From a virus: a stretch of DNA of 27,756 nt. The number at the start of each line of letters is the position of its first letter. Position 1 is the stretch's first letter. Made by a program: the position numbers and the translations under genes. Where the stretch lies: positions 1-27,756 of the IMG/VR virus record IMGVR_UViG_3300037875_000660; one strand, given 5' to 3'. The notes beneath the pieces are model-generated. The model saw only the letters and a program-made list of their open reading frames with translations, made no database searches and was not told the origin of the DNA. Below, one piece after another: positions 5,066 to 9,782 of this stretch.

Positions 5066-5251
5066 TTACTCCTTCCCCTGCTCCTTGCGGTGTGCCTGCA
5101 TAGCGATTATTGCCGCCAGGCTACTGTGGTCATAGACCGACAACATCTGGCTGAGCTGAGCCGCCCATGCAGGCGCGGCCTTCAGGCGTGCCAACGCTTT
5201 CGCGAAGTGCACCTTGAAGGCCTCCTCCTCTTCAGGAGGGACAATGCTCAT
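5066..5251 (-). CDS. Small helical Ala-rich array protein
   Basis: 61 residues, starting at 5251 after AAAGGA. An acidic N terminus (PPEEEE) leads into two amphipathic helices (residues 11-38 and 43-58). The stop codon is the loop of a 12-pair hairpin (5054-5082, AGCAGGGGA with TCCCCTGCT plus an inner GGA/TCC). The 3' untranslated sequence (about 5013-5045) resembles that of the 67-residue gene at 6301. Function unknown. Confidence 0.75.
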   Translation of the reverse strand: MSIVPPEEEEAFKVHFAKALARLKAAPAWAAQLSQMLSVYDHSSLAAIIAMQAHRKEQGKE

Positions 5252-5265
5252 AGATTTCCTTTCTA

Positions 5266-5307
5266 GCGGCGCCAGTACTTCCCACCATGGGAACCCGGCG
5301 TTGCCGC
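5266..5307 (-). promoter_or_regulatory. Array 5' stem-loop 14 (long class)
   Basis: GCGGC/GCCGC outer arms replace GCGAT/ATCGC. The inner CCCATGGTGGG is kept. This copy is good evidence for selection on pairing. Confidence 0.82.
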
Positions 5308-5340
5308 ATATAAAAAAGAAAAGAAGAAATAAAAAAGAGC

Positions 5341-5368
5341 CCTCTCTACCCCCGAATGGGCAGAGAGG
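5341..5368 (-). terminator. Terminator of the 31-residue gene
   Basis: CCTCTCT/AGAGAGG, a mismatch, then CCC/GGG around CCGAAT. Minus-strand tail CTCTTTTTTATTTC. Confidence 0.82.
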
Positions 5369-5375
5369 ACTCGCG

Positions 5376-5471
5376 CTATGCGATAAACCAGGCGAGCAGC
5401 CATACTGCCAGCCAGACGGCCAACAGCATAGCGACTGCAATCTCCTGGTTAGGGGGACGCTTGATCACCAT
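5376..5471 (-). CDS. 31-residue Trp-rich membrane microprotein
   Basis: Starts at 5471 after an AGGAG core. The N terminus is basic and soluble (MVIKRPPNQE); residues 11-31 are one membrane helix with three tryptophans (LLAVWLAVWLLAWFIA), reaching the stop codon. Topology by the positive-inside rule: N terminus in the cytoplasm. It could be a toxin-like or envelope-modifying peptide, but that is inference. It is real because it has the full cassette (stem-loop, ribosome site, terminator). The stop is inside CTCGC/GCGAG. Confidence 0.75.
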   Translation of the reverse strand: MVIKRPPNQEIAVAMLLAVWLAVWLLAWFIA

Positions 5472-5490
5472 GATCTTCTCCTTTCCTTGG

Positions 5491-5507
5491 TGCGCGGCGT
5501 ACCCGCA
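5491..5507 (-). promoter_or_regulatory. Array 5' stem-loop 15 (short class)
   Basis: The shortest copy, with GCGG pairing CCGC around GTACG. It is followed by CACCAAGGAAAGGAGAA. Confidence 0.7.
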
Positions 5508-5536
5508 TATAAATAAGAAAAGAGAATAAAAAGAAA

Positions 5537-5560
5537 ACCCACCCCTGTGAGGGGGTGGGT
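5537..5560 (-). terminator. Terminator of the 97-residue gene
   Basis: ACCCACCCC with GGGGTGGGT around TGTGAG. Minus-strand tail TTTTCTTTTTATTC. Confidence 0.85.
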
Positions 5561-5568
5561 TACTACTG

Positions 5569-5862
5569 CTAACAGCCCATCATGGACTGGTAGCAGTTGG
5601 CCTTGACGATCTTTCGATCAATCAAGACCCGGAGGTATTGCTCACCACCATTGGTAAGCAATACGGCTGCCTTGGGTTCTGTGTACCCATCGGTCCCGGT
5701 TATACGGTATACGACTGCCGTCCACTCACCACTGGTGAGAGTGAACATGCTCGTACACCGCGGTAGGCAGCCTTCTTGGAAGGCGCCTCCTACCGGCGTT
5801 GCGGCTCCCATGTCCAGAGACAGAGTCTCCGAAGCATGGGAGGTAGAGCGGAATACCATCAT
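5569..5862 (-). CDS. Small beta-rich array protein, paralogue of the next gene
   Basis: 97 residues, starting at 5862 (first of two ATGs) six bases after AGGAGG. The second half aligns with the neighbour at 5968: MFTLTSGEW...ITGTDG...VLLTNGGEQYLRVLIDR against MLTLTPEGI...LTGCNP...LVLTNGECVIEITHSR. It has four cysteines (32, 36, 90, 97). The pattern suggests a small beta domain. Stop in ACTGCTA/TAGCAGT (5565-5597). Family unknown. Confidence 0.8.
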   Translation of the reverse strand: MMVFRSTSHASETLSLDMGAATPVGGAFQEGCLPRCTSMFTLTSGEWTAVVYRITGTDGYTEPKAAVLLTNGGEQYLRVLIDRKIVKANCYQSMMGC

Positions 5863-5882
5863 AGTATTCCTCCTTTTCTTGG

Positions 5883-5905
5883 TGCTATGGCCCTATGCCA
5901 TGGCA
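5883..5905 (-). promoter_or_regulatory. Array 5' stem-loop 16 (short class)
   Basis: TGCCATGGC with GCCATAGCA, nine positions with one mismatch. The upper stem changes from ATAAC/GTTAT to ATGGC/GCCAT. Confidence 0.8.
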
Positions 5906-5925
5906 TAAGAAGAAGAAAAAAGAAA

Positions 5926-5949
5926 ACCCACCCCTGTGAGGGGGTGGGT
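5926..5949 (-). terminator. Terminator of the 59-residue gene
   Basis: ACCCACCCC/GGGGTGGGT around TGTGAG. The G-rich arm runs into a TGGGTG repeat, so the C-rich arm has several possible partners. Confidence 0.82.
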
Positions 5950-5965
5950 GTGGGTGTGGGTGTGG
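5945..5965. repeat. TGGGTG tandem repeat, 3.5 copies
   Basis: Three full TGGGTG units and a half unit, between the terminator and the stop codon of the 59-residue gene. The last copies also pair with CCACCACC to form the stop-codon hairpin. Confidence 0.85.
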
Positions 5966-5967
5966 CC

Positions 5968-6147
5968 CTACCACCACCGGGAATGCGTGATTTCAATCAC
6001 ACACTCGCCGTTGGTGAGCACCAGCGGGGAGTTGTCATCTCCTTCTGGTGGGTTACACCCCGTGAGGGTGATGACCTCGTGGCCATCAACCTCCTCCAGA
6101 AGGCCAATGCCCTCTGGAGTTAGAGTAAGCATGTTGTAGTACATCAT
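5968..6147 (-). CDS. Small beta-rich array protein, paralogue of the previous gene
   Basis: 59 residues, starting at 6147 five bases after GGAGG. Short and acidic, with predicted strands and a C-terminal LVLTNGECVIEITHSRWW that matches the LLTNGGEQYLRVLIDRK region of the neighbour. It looks like the same domain without the neighbour's N-terminal 30 residues, so the pair probably arose by cassette duplication. Stop lies by GGTGTGG/CCACCACC. Confidence 0.78.
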   Translation of the reverse strand: MMYYNMLTLTPEGIGLLEEVDGHEVITLTGCNPPEGDDNSPLVLTNGECVIEITHSRWW

Positions 6148-6167
6148 ACTTACCTCCGTTTCTTGGA

Positions 6168-6189
6168 GCCATGGCCCTATTGCCATGGC
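6168..6189 (-). promoter_or_regulatory. Array 5' stem-loop 17 (short class)
   Basis: Perfect eight-pair GCCATGGC/GCCATGGC around a six-base loop. It is followed by TCCAAGAAACGGAGG. Confidence 0.85.
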
Positions 6190-6218
6190 ATAAGAATAAA
6201 AAATATAAAAAAAAGAAA

Positions 6219-6243
6219 ACCCACCCCCTATGAGGGAGTGGGT
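6219..6243 (-). terminator. Terminator of the 67-residue gene
   Basis: ACCCAC/GTGGGT, one mismatch, CCC/GGG, loop TATGA. The minus-strand T tract is long. Confidence 0.85.
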
Positions 6244-6300
6244 GTGCCATTTCTGTTGCCACGCATGGCTGCGCCGAATCTTATTCGGAGTGCCAGGCTG

Positions 6301-6504
6301 TTACTCCTTGGTACGCAGCAAGGCTTTGCCAGTTTTGAAACTGACGAAGCCCGCGCGCATCAGGAGCTGCCCAGTGCACCATCCGATGACTTTCATCACC
6401 GGACGCACAACGGGCCAGCCGAGCTTGGCGATTCTGACCACGGTCTGAAACAGACCATGCAGCATCTCGCCAAGCACTGACACCCAGTTAAGGAAACCTA
6501 CCAT
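6301..6504 (-). CDS. Small hydrophobic/amphipathic array protein
   Basis: 67 residues, starting at 6504 (MVGFLNWV) six bases after AGGAG. It is almost entirely hydrophobic with regularly spaced Lys/Arg (LFQTVVRIAKLGWPVVRPVMKVIG), which suggests one or two membrane-associated amphipathic helices; the tail is basic. It is the promoter-proximal gene of the array. Its leader has an extra GGAAC/GTTCC hairpin between stem-loop and ribosome site, partly duplicating the linker. Stop in CCAGG/CCTTGG. Function unknown; membrane-active is an inference. Confidence 0.75.
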   Translation of the reverse strand: MVGFLNWVSVLGEMLHGLFQTVVRIAKLGWPVVRPVMKVIGWCTGQLLMRAGFVSFKTGKALLRTKE

Positions 6505-6540
6505 GGCAGGCTCCTTTCCTGGAACTATCCGTTCCTTGGA

Positions 6541-6561
6541 GCCACGACCCATTGTCATGGC
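6541..6561 (-). promoter_or_regulatory. Array 5' stem-loop 18 (short class)
   Basis: GCCATGAC with GTCGTGGC: eight positions, one of them a G-T pair, loop AATGG. It has no terminator upstream; a run of nine C on the minus strand takes that place. Confidence 0.82.
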
Positions 6562-6616
6562 ATAAAAAAAAGAAGATGGGGGGGGGCATGAAACGCCAAG
6601 CACCCAATTCTGCATA

Positions 6617-6667
6617 TATATAAACTGTTCAGGAGCCCAGTCTGAGATTTTTCGACTTATATAAACT
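6617..6667 (-). repeat. Two TATATAAACT direct repeats
   Basis: Identical ten-base motifs at 6617-6626 and 6658-6667, just upstream of the first array cassette. Their number, AT-richness and place suggest promoter or activator sites; this is not proven. Confidence 0.55.
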
Positions 6668-6703
6668 ATCAAAAAAAATATACAATAAAATTTTCAAACT
6701 CAT
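6629..6703 (-). CDS. Possible 24-residue hydrophobic leader peptide
   Basis: ATG at 6703 lies five bases after GAGGAG on the minus strand and opens a 24-codon frame (MSLKILLYIFFDSLYK...) ending in TGA. The ribosome site is good, but the frame overlaps the repeats and has no array-type stem-loop. It may be chance. Confidence 0.25.
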   Translation of the reverse strand: MSLKILLYIFFDSLYKSKNLRLGS

Positions 6704-6715
6704 GGATTCTCCTCA

Positions 6716-6744
6716 TTGCGAGGCGGCCGGGAATAAGATACTAT
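6716..6744 (+). promoter_or_regulatory. Sigma70-like promoter for the reductase
   Basis: TTGCGA (6716-6721), a 17-base spacer, then TACTAT (6739-6744), about 50 bases before the reductase start. Each box matches the consensus at four of six positions. Confidence 0.45.
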
Positions 6745-6793
6745 TGAAGGTTCGCACTAATCTATTATCGACTGTGATGGAAGGAAACTGGGG

Positions 6794-8746
6794 ATGGTCA
6801 AGTTCTCTAATGAGGCAGCAGAGTTTGTTTACACACGTACGTACTCGAGGTGGATAGAAAAAGAAAACAGAAGAGAACACTGGGATGAAACAGTAAAACG
6901 ATATACAACATTCTTGCATAAACACATGCAGGACAAAGTTCCTGCAAAGACATACAAGAAGATATACGACTCAATACTTTCCTTCGACGTAATGCCCTCC
7001 ATGCGGTCCCTCTGGGCTGCAGGCCCCGCGGCGGAACAAGACAACATATGCATGTACAATTGTTCATTCCAGGTAATAGACAATCCAATAGTCTTCTCAG
7101 AAGCACTATATATACTAATGTGTGGTACAGGCTATGGGTTTTCAGTAGAAGAACAGCATGTATCTAACCTCCCAGAGGTCGCTCAGTTCTGCGATGAGCG
7201 TTATACAAAGAAGTATACCATTGAGGACTCTAAGCGCGGGTGGGCTAATTCCGTTAGGCTTCTAATCGACTCACTTTATGAGGGCCATGATGTCGAAATG
7301 GACTATTCAGAAATAAGACCTAAAGGCTCTCTCCTCCATACAATGGGCGGAAGGTCCTCTGGACCCGAACCCTTGGTTCAGCTCCATGCATTTATGCGTG
7401 AGATATTTCAACATGCACAGGGCAGAAAACTCACCTCACTTGAGTGTCATGATATTATGAATCAAATTGCGGAGATAGTTGTTGTCGGTGGCGTACGCAG
7501 GTCTTCGCAGATATCATTATCTGATTTATCAGATACCGAAATGGCCGAAGCCAAGATATGGCCGTTTCCTCTCCGTAGAGCCATGGCGAACAACAGTGCT
7601 GTATATAACGCTAAGCCTACTGCCACAGACTTTCTCGGGGAGTGGAGCACGATTGCTGCCTCAGGAACCGGAGAAAGAGGAATGTTCAATCTAGAGAATG
7701 CTCAAAAACGCGCACCGCGGCGCCGAGATGGTACTTTAATCGCCGGAACGAATCCCTGTGCAGAAATAAGTCTCAGAAATCAAGAGTTCTGTAATTTGTC
7801 GGAAGTTGTGGTACGAGCAGGTGATGATTTAGATAATCTGTTTAAAAAGATAGAAACAGCTGTATGGATAGGGGCTATACAGTCCTGTTTTACGCATTTT
7901 CCGTATTTGAACGAAAGCTGGAAAACAAACTGTGATGAAGAACGTCTCCTAGGTGTATCGTTTACTGGAATTATGGATAACCATTCGCTTTTGTCCGATG
8001 ATGCGTTAAGGGCTATGAAGCGTAAAGCTATTAAGGTAGCTAAGCATGCTGCCGAAAAACTTAACATTAATACTCCAGCAGCTATTACTTGTGTAAAACC
8101 CTCCGGCACTGTATCTCAGCTTGTTAACTCTGCCTCCGGAATACATACTAGATTTGCAAAATACTATAGAAGGAGATATAGGATATCTAGTACAGATCCT
8201 TTATTCAGAATGCTGTGGGACCAAGGACTTAAAATGTCCCCCGAAAATGGACAAAGAGAGTCTGACTGGGAAAAGGCTGCAGGAGGAGATCCTGCTGCCT
8301 GCAGCATATACGAAGAAAATATGAGCTGGAGTAATGACAAAGTAATGACCTGGGTGGCTACGTTCCCTATCGAGTCACCCAAAGATTCTATAATGCGGTC
8401 TGACATGACTGCCGTCGATCAGCTAGAACAGTACAAGAGGCTACAAAGAAACTGGTGTGAGCATAACGCTAGTTGTACTATTTATGTTCAAGACAATGAA
8501 TGGTTTGAAGTAGGCAATTGGGTGTATGGTAATTGGGATCTAATCAATGGAGTATCGTTTCTTCCATACGATGGAGGTAGATATGAGCAGGCCCCTTACG
8601 AGGAATGCACAGAAAAAGAATATAAAGAACTACTTGCAAACTTGCCAAGAATAAATTATGGTAAACTTAGCATGTATGAAAAAGAAGATGGCACCGAAGG
8701 TGCCAAAACTTGGGCATGCAGCGGAGATAAATGCGAGTTAATTTAG
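6794..8746 (+). CDS. nrdJ: Class II ribonucleoside-triphosphate reductase (adenosylcobalamin-dependent)
   Basis: Reduces ribonucleoside triphosphates to deoxynucleotides for phage DNA synthesis, using a radical generated from adenosylcobalamin. It has 650 residues, somewhat shorter than the Lactobacillus enzyme (about 739). The active site is NPCAEIS at 320-326: Asn320, radical Cys322 and Glu324, with Cys333 eleven residues on, matching Cys408/Cys419 of that enzyme. Cys90 (NCSF) is the likely partner of the redox pair. Cys642 and Cys647 near the C terminus fit the reducing shuttle. It lacks a visible second subunit, as expected for the monomeric class. Start: ATG after AAGGA with an eight-base gap. 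It depends on a cobalamin source, presumably the host. Flanked by its own promoter and terminator. Confidence 0.93.
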   Translation: MVKFSNEAAEFVYTRTYSRWIEKENRREHWDETVKRYTTFLHKHMQDKVPAKTYKKIYDSILSFDVMPSMRSLWAAGPAAEQDNICMYNCSFQVIDNPIVFSEALYILMCGTGYGFSVEEQHVSNLPEVAQFCDERYTKKYTIEDSKRGWANSVRLLIDSLYEGHDVEMDYSEIRPKGSLLHTMGGRSSGPEPLVQLHAFMREIFQHAQGRKLTSLECHDIMNQIAEIVVVGGVRRSSQISLSDLSDTEMAEAKIWPFPLRRAMANNSAVYNAKPTATDFLGEWSTIAASGTGERGMFNLENAQKRAPRRRDGTLIAGTNPCAEISLRNQEFCNLSEVVVRAGDDLDNLFKKIETAVWIGAIQSCFTHFPYLNESWKTNCDEERLLGVSFTGIMDNHSLLSDDALRAMKRKAIKVAKHAAEKLNINTPAAITCVKPSGTVSQLVNSASGIHTRFAKYYRRRYRISSTDPLFRMLWDQGLKMSPENGQRESDWEKAAGGDPAACSIYEENMSWSNDKVMTWVATFPIESPKDSIMRSDMTAVDQLEQYKRLQRNWCEHNASCTIYVQDNEWFEVGNWVYGNWDLINGVSFLPYDGGRYEQAPYEECTEKEYKELLANLPRINYGKLSMYEKEDGTEGAKTWACSGDKCELI

Positions 8747-8771
8747 GCTTCACCGTTCTCCTTCTTCCTAG

Positions 8772-8804
8772 GGCCCCGCTAGTCCCCACTGGCGGGGCCT
8801 TTTT
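8772..8804 (+). terminator. Terminator after the reductase
   Basis: GGCCCCGC pairs with GCGGGGCC (eight pairs) around TAGTCCCCACTG, followed by five T. The next gene's ribosome site begins only three bases later, leaving no room for a promoter in between. The packaging genes therefore depend on read-through or on a promoter inside the reductase gene. Confidence 0.88.
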
Positions 8805-8818
8805 ATAGGAGAAGATAA

Positions 8819-9064
8819 ATGAGTCGTAGTGTAAAATATATGTCTAACGCATTTGCGAAACTTATACATAATGAGGATGCCGCCGTTAAATACATGTATA
8901 AGAACCAGCAATCACTTATGAATCACTATTTTGCTCTAGTGGCGCAAAGGGGTCGGGGGTGTCCAAATGCTAGGATTTGCTTAAGGCTGGCATTTGCGAA
9001 TGAGATGAAAGAGAATAAAGATGTCTTCGATAAATCACTTCGGTCCTGGGGTTACTGTTCCTGA
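8819..9064 (+). CDS. Small unknown protein at the start of the packaging block
   Basis: 81 residues. AGGAG lies seven bases before ATG. It is helical and basic, with cysteines at 49, 55 and 80 (GRGCPNARICLRL, ending GYCS). Its last 44 bases overlap the next gene in another frame, so the two are translationally coupled. Its place before the terminase genes suggests a packaging accessory, but no motif supports this. Confidence 0.7.
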   Translation: MSRSVKYMSNAFAKLIHNEDAAVKYMYKNQQSLMNHYFALVAQRGRGCPNARICLRLAFANEMKENKDVFDKSLRSWGYCS

Positions 9065-9782
9065 TGAGCCTAACAATCTTCCTGCGCCCCTTCCTGAACC
9101 CAACAGCATAGCTATCTCAGGCAACAAAGCATTAACCGAAGTACAAAAAAACAATATAGCTAAATACGAAGAATCAGTTAAATATGGTTTTACTCCTATG
9201 GCTGGACCTATGGTGTGTAGGGATGATAAATGCCCATACTTCGACAAATGCCCATTAGTGAGGAATAGTATAGATAGACCTATGGGCGAGGACTGCCCCG
9301 TAGAGGCTTTTCAAATAAAACAATGGACTGAACAATTTAGTGCGGCTGCGGCCATAGATCCAGATGATCCATCTTCCGCATATGACAGAATGTTAGTGGA
9401 TCAAATAGTATTCCAAATGACGCTTGAGGCAAGAGCTGCTATGCAGCTTGCTCTTGACCCAAGAATAGAAAGAAAAGCAGTTAGTGGATATAGTCCTACT
9501 GGCCAGCCTTTTTACGCTACAGAAAATTCAAAGGCTGCAGAATTTTATGAAAAATTAGTTAAAACAAAACTTAGGATTATGCGCGAGCTACTAACTACAA
9601 GAAAATCTAAAGCGGATGCAGCTTCCAAGGGATATGCCGATCCCTCAAAAGTCGCTGCGCACCTTATGGAGAAGGCAAAGAAAATACGTCTTGCTTCGCA
9701 ACATTCTGATGGCAGCGTCAGCGCGACAGAAATAGAAATGCATGAGTCTAGTCCCAAAGCCCCCGAAGTATTTGGTGAATAA
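9021..9782 (+). CDS. Four-cysteine protein, candidate small terminase subunit
   Basis: 253 residues. A disordered Pro-rich N terminus (residues 10-30) precedes a cluster Cys66-x4-Cys71-Pro-x4-Cys77-Pro...Cys92-Pro, which should bind zinc or an iron-sulphur cluster. Residues 110-230 are helical, and the C terminus is charged. In tailed phages the gene before the large terminase is commonly the small terminase, which binds phage DNA. Here four genes intervene, so the role is inferred from the cluster's start position and the DNA-binding-like composition. The stop TAA overlaps the next ATG. Confidence 0.55.
   Translation: MSSINHFGPGVTVPDEPNNLPAPLPEPNSIAISGNKALTEVQKNNIAKYEESVKYGFTPMAGPMVCRDDKCPYFDKCPLVRNSIDRPMGEDCPVEAFQIKQWTEQFSAAAAIDPDDPSSAYDRMLVDQIVFQMTLEARAAMQLALDPRIERKAVSGYSPTGQPFYATENSKAAEFYEKLVKTKLRIMRELLTTRKSKADAASKGYADPSKVAAHLMEKAKKIRLASQHSDGSVSATEIEMHESSPKAPEVFGE

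Larger units (their letters stand above)
6563..6793. promoter_or_regulatory. Divergent control region between array and reductase
   Basis: AT-rich and intergenic. It holds a nine-base G run (6578-6586), TATATAAACT at 6617-6626 and 6658-6667 (41 bases apart), and a sigma70-like promoter to the right. On the minus strand the repeats read AGTTTATATA and face the array, so they are candidate leftward promoter elements. No convincing large gene is present. Confidence 0.6.

Noticed and set aside
5776-6123. 115-codon plus-strand frame with VGVGVG repeats
   Set aside because: Its middle is the TGGGTG repeat and terminator of a minus-strand cassette; no ribosome site.
75-6561. Integron-type attC sites between cassettes
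   Set aside because: The palindromes lack the GTTRRRY/RYYYAAC core sites, lie before ribosome sites, and no integrase is in the window. A recombination role is kept only as a possibility.
1-6562. CRISPR-like array of repeats and unique spacers
   Set aside because: The spacing elements are open reading frames of different lengths with ribosome sites, and the repeats vary with compensatory changes. CRISPR repeats are near-identical with short, even spacers.
6563-6793. tRNA or other structured RNA gene in the divergent region
   Set aside because: I could not find a cloverleaf or TTCGA-type arm there; the region is mostly AT-rich promoter-like sequence.
6794-8746. Intein or intron in the reductase
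   Set aside because: The frame is continuous, of normal or slightly short length, and the motifs are contiguous.
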